DNA from: Branchiostoma belcheri
Taxonomy: Eukaryota; Chordata; Leptocardii; Amphioxiformes; Branchiostomatidae
DNA: 64,000 nucleotides
Reading direction: 5' to 3'
Assembly (NCBI RefSeq): GCF_001625305.1
Contig: NW_017804109.1
Coordinates: 253,786 to 317,785 of the forward strand
The translations under genes were made by a program, and so were the position numbers. The notes under the pieces were generated by a model. It searched no databases, had not been told where the DNA came from, and worked only from the letters and a program-made list of their open reading frames with translations. Below are positions 1-12,597 of this stretch, in pieces (position 1 is the first letter of the stretch; every line of letters begins with the position of its first letter).

Positions 1-80
<80 letters not shown>
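1..80. repeat. (GT)n microsatellite
   Basis: An almost pure GT dinucleotide run opens the window. It presumably lies in the last intron of the channel gene that ends at 1172. From 81 to 896 I see AT-rich intronic sequence and no recognisable exon; an AATAAA-like stretch near 860 lies just before the acceptor. Confidence 0.9.
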
Positions 81-83
<3 letters not shown>

Positions 84-896
84 TATCGTGAGTGTCAGTG
101 GGCATTTGAATGCAGTCATACATCCCTTTAGTTGTGCCGATAAATTAACAAAATGAGAATAGATCTATGTACAAAAAAAGACTTAGATTTTCCTGGAGAT
201 TTAAACTTTCCGATTTTCTGTTTTGATATAATTACTGTTTTTTTTTTTCCTTTTTTTCTGTTTATGTTGTGATCTAACGACGGTTTTGTCATATTGCTAT
301 CAGCGGCGACGGAATAAATGGGTATATATACGTCAAACTACGCTTGTACTCACCTTTAATATCCATCAACACTGTCATCCACTCTCTTATAACACACGGG
401 TCACCTATTTCTTCGAGCACTAACGTCCTTGATATAATTTTCAACATCACCTGCACACAACTTAATAAGTTCATATTAATGAAGAGTTTGAATACCTTTG
501 TGTCAATGCACAATGGCACGATGTAGGAGTGAGTTGTTTCGAAAGCTTTCTAGTGGTTATGCCTCTAGTGATCATACCCACCGTGTGTGTGTCACATGTT
601 TGTAATACTTGGTGTCAACGAGTTCAATCATTCTTGGAAAATATGTTTTCGAACTGTTAATCAGATATTTGACTGGATAACCTATTGTACAGTTGATTTA
701 TATTGATTTGATTGCTATGTGATTTTCAGTTCAGTTTACTAGTATGTTAGTCTTCTGTTAAGTCTGTCCTATTATTTTATCATATTCCGTTGTTGTACTT
801 TGTATGTTTTAATTGGACTCCGGGAAGAATAGTGGAAAATGTATTCACTAAATGAAGATCTAAATAAACCAAACCAAAACTACTCCTCCATTGTAG

Positions 897-1172
897 GCAT
901 TCGCGGTAAACGGTGTCCTGAAGGTTCACCCCTTCAACAAAGAGAATGGAGAAGTCGTCGCCGATAACAACAAAGACAATGAGAAGAACGCTGAGAATGA
1001 CGAGGACTTTGATGAGGACGTGGCTCAGGCCATGGCGGAGAGCGACGAGCGGGGACAGATGATCGCAGCCAAGATCGACCTGGTGTCCAAGATCTTCTTT
1101 CCCGCGACTTTCATCTTATTCAACATCATCTACTGGGCGGTGTATATGGGCAGTTACGAAGGAAAGGTGTAA
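897..1172 (+). CDS. Cys-loop ligand-gated channel, last exon (partial gene)
   Basis: This is the final coding exon of a pentameric Cys-loop receptor, most like the anion channels (glycine/GABA-A type); the rest of the gene lies left of the window. The exon follows a TTGTAG acceptor ending at 896 and reads 91 codons to the TAA at 1170-1172. Its first half is an acidic, Asn/Glu/Asp-rich piece of the M3-M4 cytoplasmic loop. It then reads KIDLVSKIFFPATFILFN..IYWAVYMG, the usual form of the M4 transmembrane helix (about residues 64-84 of this exon), followed by a short extracellular tail. The KID..SK.FFP..F..FN..YW pattern is typical of anion-selective family members. Ligand and subunit class cannot be told from this exon alone. 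Confidence 0.85.
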   Translation, partial: AFAVNGVLKVHPFNKENGEVVADNNKDNEKNAENDEDFDEDVAQAMAESDERGQMIAAKIDLVSKIFFPATFILFNIIYWAVYMGSYEGKV

Positions 1173-1480
1173 AGTTGGGAATCATTTGCCCTGGCACATG
1201 CAGAATGTACATTTTGTACATTCAGGCAGAATCGTGAAACTATAACTGACATGGCAAGAGCTTGAATTATATCATTATGAAGGAAATGTGTAAAATTAAT
1301 AAAGTTTGCCCATGTACATGAAGAATGTAGATTTGTACAGACAAAATCCTGAAACTATAATTGGCATGGCAAGAGCTTCGACTATATCTGTACTTAAGAA
1401 GAAAAGGTGTAAAATTTGCCCAAGATTCTGTACAGATAGAGTCCTGAAACTACATCATGTACATAAGTTTACATGACAAG
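1155..1480 (+). repeat. Tandem repeat of the stop-codon edge of the channel gene
   Basis: About three imperfect units of 120-125 bp begin near 1155, 1276 and 1400. Each opens with a version of GAAGGAAAGGTGTAAA, the end of the coding exon with its stop codon, and continues with TTTGCCC, ACATG.AGAATGTA and CCTGAAACTA blocks. The 3' end of the coding exon has thus been duplicated into its own 3' UTR. The second unit contains an AATAAA. From 1481 to about 2380 I see only AT-rich intergenic sequence. Confidence 0.75.
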
Positions 1481-2379
1481 AGCACCGAATCATAGCTAGA
1501 CGAACAGTGTATATAATGTACCATGCATTTTCATAGGCTGGTATCCACATCTACTATTTGCTGGGACTTCGAAAGAGATTTGACAGTTAAAATACTAGTA
1601 CTACTAGGTTTGGATACCAGGTTGTCGATGGCGTCTTGAGCAAAATATGCACTAAAGCCTGTTGATACACAGGCTGCACTTTGTGTTTTATCACTGTAAT
1701 ATATCGTGCTACTGTATACATGTACTGTACTTGTGCATAAGGAATAAAATATATGGTTGCATGAGAGCAGGCAAAGTTCACTGGGTAACAATTAAGTAAA
1801 AGCAACACATGGATAATGTCTTCACAGCAATAACATTACTGGATTTGTGGGAGTAGGATATCGATGTGACACGATTTTGCTACTGCTATATAGAGTCAGA
1901 ATCTTCAGTATTCATATCTTCATAGTCACTGGAGAGTGTAAATGCGTATATAGATATCATGGTCTCTCAAGAGTCAATGGATGGAGAGCTCTATAGCTAC
2001 TGGAATTGGTCCAAATCTAATAAAATTGATTGAAAATCACTGTAAAAAGTGTCGACTAGTGTGTCTATAGTTCCAATTCGTTTAGGCTGTAACAGAGTTA
2101 TATAGTAATGGAGCTTTATTTTTACATTTATCTTCCCTTTTTACTTTGACGAATTCGATTTAATTAAATTGTGATTGCTAACTTGTTAGTAACTTTATTG
2201 CAACATAATTTATGTGGTGGATGTCATATCCTTTCCTGTTCCCTTCCGGATAAAAAAGCACGTCGGCACTAGCTAGAACAGCGATATATTGTCTAACTTG
2301 TCTATGATGACGATACGTATGATATAATTATCATACTAATAGTGCCTTAGTTGCATTTCGGCCAGTAAGACAACATTGA

Positions 2380-2516
2380 GTCCAAAAAGTGCAATAACAC
2401 CCCTGCGTGCCAGAATGGTCTCGCCCGAATCTAATTCGACCGTCGCGGTGCATCACGGGAAGGCTTGCTTTTTTTGAACGGCCAAAAAAATGGCGGGCGG
2501 TCGCGATGTTTTCGAG
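2380..2516 (+). promoter_or_regulatory. Promoter and first exon of chromodomain gene, with YY1-like start
   Basis: The GC content rises just ahead of the start codon. The ATG at 2490 sits inside AAAAATGGCGGGC, a close match to the YY1 site that often overlaps initiator codons of housekeeping genes. An ETS-like CGGGAAGG lies near 2457. No TATA box is visible. This is motif reading only; the transcription start is not determined. Confidence 0.45.
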
Positions 2517-5500
2517 GTAGGTGCACTTGATTTATCTGGTTTAATCACGTTATTCCAGCCTCTGCCGTGACATGATTAGGTTTAAGACACGCACAGAATT
2601 TAGGGGCAGGTTTCTATGTGCCCTAACTTTGATGACGTGCCCTCACAAATCGTATATTTACACGGTTGCGTCTTAGGTTAGTGTCTTGGTCGTCAAGCGA
2701 TGATCGTCGTAAAAATTTATCTGTTCAAAAATGCACCATAATTTGTAAGAAGCAAAAAGCAGTATCGTGAAGTTGACGTAGAAATACACACACTGGATTG
2801 ACGTGTTTGCCAAGATATAACAACCTTTGTTATGAAGTGGGGGACATAAACTATTTGTCCTTGGAAGTTGGATGTGTGTTTGTGTTGTGAGCCTTGTGGC
2901 GGCCGGCTGGGTGATGACGCGCTTCTGTCCTTGACCGAGATGTCGGTACAAGATCGTTACCGCCCCAGGACAAAAGGCTACAGATGCAGCCTTCCGGGGT
3001 TCTGTTATCACCCAAATTTTGTGTATAGTATCAAGGTATAGTCCTAGAGTCATATCATTGTCTGCCAATCACAATCAAGCAAAGGCAATAAAAGATTCTT
3101 GGTTAATGGTTTTGGACTGAGTGAGAGCCACCCACCAAATATTTCCAAATTTTGACATTCTTCAATATTGCAGGACACTGCAAAAAAGTATTTCCACTTA
3201 TACTAAACAAGGGCTCGAACATTTGACCAACTTGTCCAGGTGGAGGGAATCCTTGACCAGTGTACACGGCGCGGCAGGTCATTGAAGTATTCAATGAATA
3301 AAAAAGTGCTCTAACAAACTGTTAACAAACAAACCGACTTCTCCAGGTGGAGGGAATCCTTGACCAGCGCACGCGGCGGGGCAGACCTGAGTACCTGATC
3401 AGGTGGGCGGGGTTTGACGAGGATGAGGATACCTGGGAGCCGGAGAAGAACCTGGTCGGCTGTGAGGAGATCCTGGAGGAGTGGAAGAGGAGATGGCTCG
3501 CCGCACAAACCCCAAGGGTAGCCTCACGTTTTATTTGTAAATCATACAAGCTATTGACTAACAGTAACACTAACAGTAACAGTTGGGAGCGTGCTGCTAA
3601 ACACCCCATGGCCCATGTAAAATAACTTCAATGTACCAGAGATTCTGGAGGAGTGGAAGAGGAGATGGCTCGCCGCACAAACCCCAAGGGTAGCCTCACG
3701 TTTTATTCGTTTCTAGGACAGTAGGACTAGTAGGAGTTTATTAATCTGGACAGAGAGACTGAGAGAGTCCAAACTACCCAAGAAGATGTAACATTAAGTT
3801 AACGATTAACTTGGGAGCAATAAAATCTGGTTTATGTGGACGGGTAGTCACTATAGACAGGATTTTTCAATGAGAAAAATAACCCCGGTATGATGTACAG
3901 TATCTAACTTCTAAGATAAGACACCACCAAAAAGTGGTCAGGTTGGCTAGGTGTTTTTGGTCAACTCAAGTAGATTTTACTGAGGTGATAAATCACAGCT
4001 TACACACTTTCCTATAAAGAATCTTGTGCTGATTCACTGCTTGTGCCTTTGGTAATCCTTTCCCTTACAATATGTACATATGAATTCCTAACATTGTTAG
4101 TAACAATATATATTTATAACAACATCCTTCATGTCCTTATTCCTATTTCCCAGAGATCAAAGATCCTGAAGCCCATCTTCAAGCCCCCTCCCACACCTCC
4201 GTCCACTCGAAAGCGGGCAGTGAAGAAGGTGGAAGAAAAAGCAGAGACCAAGACAGGGACTCCAAGGGGAAGACCCAGGAAGGCAGCTGCACCCACACCG
4301 AAAACTAAAGTACCAGTAAGTTTCATTAGGGATTCATCCTTAAGTTTTAAGGCAGATATTCCTCATCAGTGGTTAAAATACTTTTTTTTTTCAGTTATCT
4401 GCAATATTGTGGAATATTCAAAATTTTGTTCTGCAATTTGGAAATACTTTCTGCAAATGCACAAGCCTCAATACTACAACCTTCCCAAACCAATAATGCC
4501 TTTTTTTACATCAATTCATATATAGCTTTGTAAATCTGTAGCATTATTGGAATTCTTTTAAGTTTAATCTATCACTCTTTTTAGTTTCAGACTTTATAGA
4601 TCCTTCTCCACCGAAAATTTATATTTTCATATTGCACATTTGTACCTTTACTAGTAACTGTTGATGATGTCTACTCTAAGCAACATTTTTCATGCAAATT
4701 TACAGACTTGTGTTTTCAGCTGTCTGTTGGTAGTGTGGTAAAAGTAAACCTTTAAATTTCTTTGCCACGTTCAACTCATATGAATTGTACGCAACTTACA
4801 TTTCCAACCCATAAGGTCATCACCGTGAGTGAAAGTGAAGAGGAGACATCAGTAGTGGTGAAAGTGGCTCAGATTACAGCCAGTAACTCTGCAGCTCATG
4901 CAGAGAAAAAGGAAGAAGTTGCGAAAGTTGCTGAAAACAGTGGGCAGAAACCTGTGTCCACACATGTGGGAAAACAACTGCTCAACTTCCAGAAAGTCGC
5001 AGCCCAAGAACAGGAGATAGCTAAGAAGGTTCCTGCCTATATCATGTTGTCGGCACTTCTGATGAAAGAATGCACCCCAACAATGGTCAAGACTAACTCA
5101 CTTAGTAACTGCATGTGTAGCATGCAAGACACAATCCATTAAAAGCATGCAGCACATTAATTAGCACAATCACAATCTTAAAAATTCAACTAAGCAATGG
5201 TGGGAGAAAGGGTTCATTTTGCATGTTGAATGTCAACTGAATCTACGGGAAAATGCATGACCTAAAACATAAAAATGCCTTGTTTTCAGGAGACCTGCAT
5301 GCACTGCCTAGACAAAAGGAATCATTCTCCATTCTTGAAGTCAATGCTTCAAAGAAATTTCTGACCCTCTATGCCTTGTTGTTGTTGTTTTCCTAATACT
5401 AATAGGTTACGCCGAGCAGAAAAACCCACATCGTGACTGTGACAGAGTCTGACCAGGAGTCTGACCAGGAGTTGAGGCGGTCAGCGCTGCGGTCCCGAGG

Positions 5501-6264
5501 ACTGACCAGACAGGTGTTCTCCGCGGCCAGCACGGCCAGCTCCGTCACCACCAGGCAGGAGAGTTCGGAGGTCGCTACCATGACGACGAGGTCGGCGGCT
5601 GTGAAGCAGGAGACCCACGTGGAGACGCCGGTGTCGTCCAGGCTGACCAGGGCGTCTCTCAACTCCGTACGGGACGGCAAGGTCGGGGTGAGTCATGTTT
5701 GTGGGAGGTTTGGTTATCACATGTGTAGTAGTAATCTGTATTTGTGTGTACATCTGTATGGTTGTGTGGTTGAGGACATTATTTAGAACTGGACCATTCC
5801 CAGTCTGTACAAGTATACAGTAATACTACTAGTACAGTATTTTCTCACTACTACTAGTACTAGTACAGAATTTTCTCAAAGGAAGATAGAGCCCTACATA
5901 TGCAAGACTTAGTGTTCTTTTGCAAGTTTTCAACTTTCGGTGAATCAGTGCCAAATGTATCTTGTAACAGTTGTACACTTGGGTTCAATGCTTCTCTGCC
6001 TTGCTTGCCAAATGTAGTTCACAGTTGTGTTGAATGCTGAAAACTTCATTTTACAATTTTGTCAAAGACGTTTTAAACTTTAACAGTCTAAGTTTCACAT
6101 GTTCTATCCCTTGCCCTCCCCAGCTGTTTTCGGGAGCCAGGTCCAGAGTTGCAGTGAGGATGGGGAAAGTGCGCAGGCTGCTGACCTGTCACAACTTCCT
6201 CAACCTGGTGTTTGTGGTCTGCATGGGAGCCGTCTTCTACACACTGTTCTTCCTCAAGAAGTAG
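2490..6264 (+). CDS. Chromodomain protein with C-terminal transmembrane anchor
   Basis: Six coding exons join in phase 0: 2490-2516, 3347-3517, 4154-4315, 4816-5028, 5406-5687 and 6124-6264, giving 331 aa. Residues 6-58 form a CBX/HP1-like chromodomain (VFEVEGIL, EYLIRWAGF, DTWEPEKNL). The methyl-lysine cage positions are filled by F8, W29 and F32, so binding to methylated histone H3 is expected. Next comes a basic Pro/Lys stretch containing an AT-hook-like RGRPRK (exon 3), then an acidic Ser/Glu segment (exon 4) and a Ser/Thr/Arg-rich low-complexity segment (exon 5). The last exon encodes a basic patch and one hydrophobic helix, about residues 308-329, ending FFLKK. This is the layout of a tail-anchored protein. 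The inference is an inner-nuclear-membrane tether for silent chromatin, functionally like CEC-4 or LBR. I know no vertebrate orthologue with this architecture. The splice of exon 4 uses a weak GTTCCT donor. Confidence 0.85.
3227..3290 (+). repeat. Decayed copy of chromodomain exon 2 start
   Basis: A copy of the acceptor (TTGTCCAG) and the first ~45 nt of exon 2 lies 115 bp before the true exon. It still spells VEGILDQ but then diverges and loses the chromodomain core. It is a 5' exon-edge duplication, not an alternative exon, because no donor follows. Confidence 0.8.
3641..3707 (+). repeat. Copy of chromodomain exon 2 end with its donor
   Basis: About 65 bp repeat the end of exon 2 (GAGATTCTGGAGGAGTGG onward) and the first bases of intron 2, including the GGTAGCC donor. 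It lies about 170 bp downstream of the original at 3469-3536. It is nearly identical, so the duplication is young or has been homogenised. Confidence 0.85.
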
Positions 6265-8920
6265 CCGTGGACTTACATGTACTGTAGCTGTGGACAGGTG
6301 TTTGTTAGGCCTAGGAAAGAAATAGTGTGTTTCCTGTTTCCCAACCAACTCTAGAAAAAAACTGCCAACCCTAGCCTTTTTGTGTGGATCCCTGCAGAGG
6401 ACATAGATTCTAGAAATAAGAAAGAAAGAAATTTAATACCTACCTACGGACCCTAATTTTTTTCAGAACTGAAACAGGAAACAACATTTTTTCCTAGGCC
6501 CTAGAGTATATATAAGGGTTTACATATTTTAATCTGAAGAAACTTAATAAAAGGATTTTCAGGTGCTAAATTTTGAGATGATTTTCCAGGTGCAGTCTAC
6601 TGTCTTTAGTGTCAACTGGTGTTCAGGTACAGGCGCACCAAATGTTCAGGTTTGGAACTTTAGCTACTTGATTTTACAGGTATAAGGTACAGAGCCCTAG
6701 TACCAACTGATTTTAGCTATCCTAAATCTGTTTTGATTGTGCCTCTAAATTCTAAGGGTAACTAACATGTACAACATTCCCCTCATAATCAACTTCTGTC
6801 AGGTTTTTGAGGTGGGAAAGTTTCATGAGACAAAATGAAGGTTCCATGTGTCAGTGTCTTGCCTTCTTCTTGTACGTTTGTAAATTTTTTTTCTTACATC
6901 AAAGTAGATCTTGTCTTTCAACAGAACGTACTTGCCATATTGGTGTTTGAGGTTTTATTGTATTCTTTCTTTAAATTCTCTATTGGCTTATTGTTCAAGC
7001 AAGTGTTCATTGCAGTCAAAGCCTTTTCTATGAAATTGCCAGGATCATTTGTGTAAAAGAGCATTGTGTACATTCAGCCAGCAGTGGTGGTTGTAATGAC
7101 TACACATGATATGGTATTTCTTTAACACTACCTCACTATGTACATTGTAGCAGCTGGAACATCTCTACCAATGTAGTAGTCATCACAGTAGTCCTAGTTC
7201 TTCATTAGCACCTTTATTGAAATGAAGATATGTAGACATGATCATTTATCTAAAGTGCCTTTGTACTTAATGATACGTCACATTATGATCATATACACAT
7301 AGCCAGATGTGGTTGTCCCATCAACTCTCAGTTTTAAGAGCTATATTGTCTCAATGGTGAGTGAAAATTTGGACTCTTATCCCCTCCCCTCTTTATAGTG
7401 AAAATCAAGTTATGAAAAATAAATTCCAAGGGATTTTCTTTTAAAAAATAGGTTATAATGGCATTATGCACATGTAACTAATTGATTGGCATTTTAGAAA
7501 AGTTGATTCTTGAGGGTGAAATTAAAGTCGGACAAGTTAAACTAAAGTTGACAATATTAGTGGTCGATCTAAATTTGCTAGAATCTGCACTATAAGAGGG
7601 TGCAGTGTGTCTGTCCCTGCTTGGAAAAAAGGAAACTGGTACAGACTGTATTGGGGACATAGAAATATGTATGTTGCATACATATAAATCGATAATGGTG
7701 ATGTACAAAAATGACATACAGCAGAATCATAATGTTTTGAGATGAAAAAAAAAATGGTAGTTGTAGAATATCATGTAACACATGATTGGACTGCATACAT
7801 TGTATGAAAGAAACCAAATTTGACATTAGACATGTACATGTATTTCTGTGATGCTCCTGTATGCTGTATGAAGTAGATAGACATTGTACTACATGTACAA
7901 CAGCTTGGTGTATTTATTGTCAATGTGTTGACATTTTTCTTCCAATGTTGTCGGTTTTCGACCAAGGAAAACTTCCAGGGACCAAAGAGTTAGAACTAGA
8001 GAAGAGTCAGAAGACTATGGTGTTGTGTGTGTGTTTGGGTATATTAGGAAAAGATATGTAGGGCTCATCAAAGTAAAATACCCATGTAAATAAGTGCATA
8101 CTTTTGTATTGGTTTTAATGAGGTGTTAGAGCTACGTTTTTTATTTTTAGTAATTATTGTAGTTATATGTTAGATCGAATCTGTTTGAACAATTGTTTTA
8201 TCATTATATATATCGCTGAGATCCTTTTGATTTTTTTTTTGCAAATTATTTTATAAGCTTTTGTGCAATGATTACAGCAAACCTTCTGGAATAAGGAAAG
8301 CTTAGCATTTTTCTGTGATTAGAGCAACTTAGACCATAATATCTGAACTGCTTGTAGATGTGTTCCTGTACAGTATTTTATGATTTTATGTGTTGCAGCA
8401 GTTGAGATGCTGGCAGCTCTAGCTTTGTAGAGGGTTGGCCTCTGAGTAGTTTGTTTTAAATACATCTGTGTTGATTGTACTTGTCTGACATTACAGTATT
8501 TTGATTTTGAAATATTTGTGGTTTTTCACTCATGGGTTAGGGGTGTTCTGTTACCATGTAGATGGAACTGAAAGCGGAAGTCCTGTGTTTTAGGAGAAAC
8601 ACAAATTGAGTAGTTTAAGGAACCCAGTTCAACCCACCACACATATTGTTTGATAGGAGTCCTTTCTGGTGTGACTGGATTAAAGCTACAAAAAGTCCTG
8701 AAAGTGTGTAATATAATCTGTGGCTGGTGAAGCCTTTATTGCAACATGAGGTAGTGACAAAAAATAACAACATTCACCCTTTCTGACACAAGTTCTCAAT
8801 TCATGAATTGTTCATTGTTAGATCTTCCCCCGATATTACATCTGTGAGTTACATATACAGTCATCTTCACCACATGTCAGTGCTAGTCTGACTAAATTGC
8901 ACTCCTTCCTGAGGGTTGCT
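6265..8920 (+). other. 3' UTR and intergenic sequence
   Basis: AT-rich sequence with no coding exon that I can support. Candidate polyadenylation signals for the chromodomain gene are AATAAA at 6546-6551 and near 7418. Short ORFs here have no family features. Confidence 0.5.
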
Positions 8921-8925
8921 GCAGT

Positions 8926-9215
8926 GAGGGTCAGTACCAGGCCTTCAAGTACCAGAGTTATCAACCAAGGATTGAGGTGTTCAAGAATTCATTCTTTCCT
9001 AGAACTATTGCAGAGTGGAACTCACTGTCACCAAGTACAGTAGGGGCATTGTCATTAGATAGCTTTAAACAAAGTCTAGAGCTAGAAGTCCAAGGGTTAG
9101 GTGTAACAAGTCGATCGGTGTAATATAGCCAGCTGCCGCCGCGCCGCGTGCCTGCAAAGCTGGTGTGTTACACCGAAAGGCGGTTATACCGGCTATACAG
9201 ATACAGATACAGTAA
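8926..9215 (+). mobile_element. 5'-truncated CR1/L2-type LINE, 3' end
   Basis: The reading from 8932 to the TAA at 9121-9123 contains NSFFPRTIAEWNSL and LDSFKQSL, the well-known C-terminal end of CR1/L2 reverse transcriptase ORFs. It is followed by a short 3' UTR (GGCGGTTATACCGGCTATAC) and an ATACAG tail. Shorter 3'-end copies recur in NUP93 introns. Confidence 0.75.
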
Positions 9216-9319
9216 CCCCTGGCAGCAAAAGTTTGTGTTAACACAGGCTCATGTCAGTGCTTGGGCCATGGTGGGCCATCAATGTCTTCCACACTATCTT
9301 GTACAATGTGCAACATCTG

Positions 9320-12300
9320 TTATCTAAGTGGAAAGGAGAAGAGTCTGTTTCCACTTCTGCACTTGATCTCCTGTGCCAGAAATCCTGCCAGGGAGGGGAA
9401 CTCCTCCTGGGCTTCTGCTAGGCTAGCCTGGAAAGATAAAGACATGTAGTCTTAATTACTTAGTACTCATAAATTGAGTGCAGGACTTTTTCATGCAATG
9501 CCTGAGTGATGCTGCACTACCTTGTCAATTGAGTTCAGATAATTATCTTTTTAATTGAGTTTCACATTCAGTTGCATCCCAGCCCTGGTTTTCTAAATTG
9601 CTAAGACTACTTGCCACATATAATCTGGACTCGGATGAAATTCTACTGTAGGCCTTCAGTGAAACCCTGCAGATAGCATAACATGTCTATAACACTGAAA
9701 ACATCTAACCTGCAGTTTGTGGTTGAACTGCTGGGTGTCCTCGTGAGCATTCCCAACACACCATCCTACAGTCATGTGGAAAGAAGGATTCTGGAATAGA
9801 AGTAATAAACAAGTCAACACATTCAATTCAAATCCTGGTTAACTGATGGAGGTTTGCATACATGTATGTCCAAGTTCTTTGACATTAGAACTCTCCTGGC
9901 CATGGTATAGGCCAAGACTAGAATTGAACTTTTAACAGCCTAACTGGTCTCCCATGAAGGGACCTATTATAGCAAAGACCGGTACATTGTATAACAAAGG
10001 CTATGACAAGGCCCAAACTCACCTGGTAATATTTCTGCAGCCTGAATTCTCCCAGACACCTGTCAACACCTGCTACCAGCTGCAACAGGTGGTTATGGCC
10101 ACCTGTGACCTCGAGGCCCAGGAATGACCTGCCAAGGTGCAAGAAGTACAGAATTAAGTTCACACCTGTGATCTGAACAAGTGGTACATTAGGGTTTCTG
10201 TTTTCACAACCAGTATAGACTCTCACCTGCTTATGTTTTTATGTTTATTACATGCCCTCCTCAGGGACTCTGACTGGAGTACTGCGTCTGTCTGCTTGTG
10301 TAAAAAGAAACCCTAATATCCTTGTTTTTACCAATTTATCGTTCAAAATTGCTGTTCAATGCAGTAAAAAATAGCTCCATGCAGAGACAACTGTAGAAGC
10401 AAGTGAAAGTGTTATTATAAATGAAATTATGTATCATCAGCATTTGACCTGATAGGAAAACCTACCTTGTTTTTTCATCGTTTGTGTACAGTTTAGCTCC
10501 TTGGAATGTGCAGAAGAATCTGAAAAAAAGAAAACAAATTCAACACTTAGACAACAGGTATGCCAGGGCAGCTAGTTACTTTACATTGAACAGCTTGTCG
10601 CACCTAATTGCACATTTATGTCCAGCTCTAGGCATTCTTGAAAGGTATGAAGACTTAGTGATTACTAGTACATGTATATTTATTTAATTTATTAAAGACA
10701 CCTGGGTAGCTCCTTCAGCCAAAAGCTGATTTCCAAGGAGGCCCAGGGGGGGGGGTTTCCATAAATAAAAGAGTAATAGATTATACAAAGTACATAACAA
10801 AAAATGTAAATGAAATCAGTATAACTGGAAGTTATACATAAATAAATGAATAATACGAAGTTCAACATGAACTGAGGGAATTTACAAGAAAACATAACTT
10901 CAAATCATAATCATAATCAACATAAATCGATTGTATGACCGTAACTTGTTAGATTTGACCTGTTGCCGTACCTCTTGGTGTGTCTGAGTGTTTCCCTGAG
11001 TTCGTCTATGAAGGGCTGTATCCAGTGGTAGGTGAGGGGCACAGTTCTGGACAGACTGATGTGGTACTCCCCAGCCTGCTGCAGCTGAACCTCTGACTCC
11101 ACACACCCCAGCAGGTGTCGTACTCCATCTGTAAACTCTGAGTCTGGCTCAACTGGGGGCAAGAAGAACAAAAAAGTTTCCCATTCAGCTGGATATTTGA
11201 GCTGACTATAGCCTGGGTACCAAACCTTTGGTTGGCTTGGTGGTAATTTTTCGGCCCCGGCCTTTACCAAGCAAAGGCGAGTTATAGTACTTATACCACA
11301 CGTACGGACCTATCTCCAGCTGGTTTCCCTGTATCCGCTGATTCTCCGTATAATGCTTTGTCTTCTGTTACCGCCGACCCAAAGTGAGCGAAGAAACCTA
11401 AAACTCCCCCGAAACGCGGTAATTGAGGCCTGGTTGGCGGCCCCAAATGCTCTCTGCACCAAAGGGATAGTGCTTAGCTCACGGTGGTCTGGTTACCAGG
11501 CTAAACTGACTACTGCATACCCGTGATAGTGACCCCCACAGCAATATAATCTAATAATAAATATCTGCATCTGTATAGTATATATGTATCATCTTCATCG
11601 CCAGTGCACAATTTAGTACAGAACACACCACTGCTGTCTAGTGAACTGATATCATACAATTTATCCTGCAAGAGCATTATCTCTGTTGTAACACAGGCTA
11701 CTAGAACTAGAAGCCATCTGGAATCCCTTGACAAATCTACAATCAAAATGTAAAAAAATTGCACTATATTGTTGAGGTCTTATTGCACTTAGACCATCAA
11801 CAACTTACAACAATGCCAACTTTTACTAGTATACTCACAGGACACATACACATGAGTAGCCCAGTTGCCGGCAATGTGTGGGAATGAGCGAATCCTTCCT
11901 CCATGCTCCTCCGGGTTGTCTTTTCCTCCCTCCATCCCCCGTTTGTCAGAAAACATCTGTAGGATGTCTGCTGGCACAGATGGGAGGGTCCTACAGGGAG
12001 AAAAATTCAACATCTTGTCCTAATTGTTTAACAGTTGATATTTCCAGTGTAGTGGTTATCTGGGGACTATAAGACCTTACAGCTATCTGATGATTTCTTG
12101 AAAAACAAGATGACATATTTTCATACTACATGTACATGATGTCAAGCATTAGCAGCCTTTCTTACACACATATCTATGGGTTAGTGGCAACAAGAGGAAA
12201 GCTTTGGCTTTTTGGCCATGCAATTTGAAAGAACATAATGTTGTCAAATTATTGAACATATAATAACGTTAGTTAAATGTATTGATCTTCAAGTTATCGA

Positions 12301-12597
12301 CTTATAATTATCAACGTGATTTCCAAATGAAATCTGGTGCAGCTACCTCTTCTCCAGATCTTGTGTGCGAGTCCTTTTTGTATCTTTATCTTCCTCATCA
12401 TGATCATCCAGCTTCCTCTTACAGTTCTGTACTGTCACAACATTCTTGTGTTCTTGTTGGTGTAGTTTTGAACCCGGAAGTTTGTCAGCAGTCGCTAAAT
12501 GTTGTTGTTGCAGGCCTCTGGACGGGCTGGGTCCTTCCTCCTCACTAGAACTCTCGTAACACGCCAGAGCTCCAAGTCCTGAAGACTTTCCAGCCAT
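9320..12597 (-). CDS. USB1: U6 snRNA phosphodiesterase 1
   Basis: USB1 is the nuclear 3'-5' exoribonuclease of the 2H superfamily that trims the U6 snRNA oligo(U) tail to leave a cyclic phosphate. Seven exons on the minus strand join cleanly: 12597-12347, 11990-11839, 11152-10972, 10519-10466, 10128-10023, 9790-9710 and 9427-9320, giving 310 aa (human is about 265 aa). The first exon is a low-complexity Ser/Glu then Lys/Asp-rich region, longer than in human. Core motifs are HGGRIRSFPH and GNWATHVYV (exon 2), catalytic HIS at 165-167 (exon 3), LYTNDEKTR and FLGLEVTGG (exons 4-5), the second catalytic HMT at 253-255 (exon 6), and a CRSGN..FSFPLR end. Both HxS/T motifs are intact, so the enzyme should be active. 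The start is the first ATG; the gene diverges from NUP93. Confidence 0.95.

Noticed and set aside
9320..9427. A frameshift in the last USB1 exon
   Set aside because: A first reading suggested one, but base-by-base rechecking of the run near 9391-9398 gives an intact frame ending in CRSGNRLFSFPLR.
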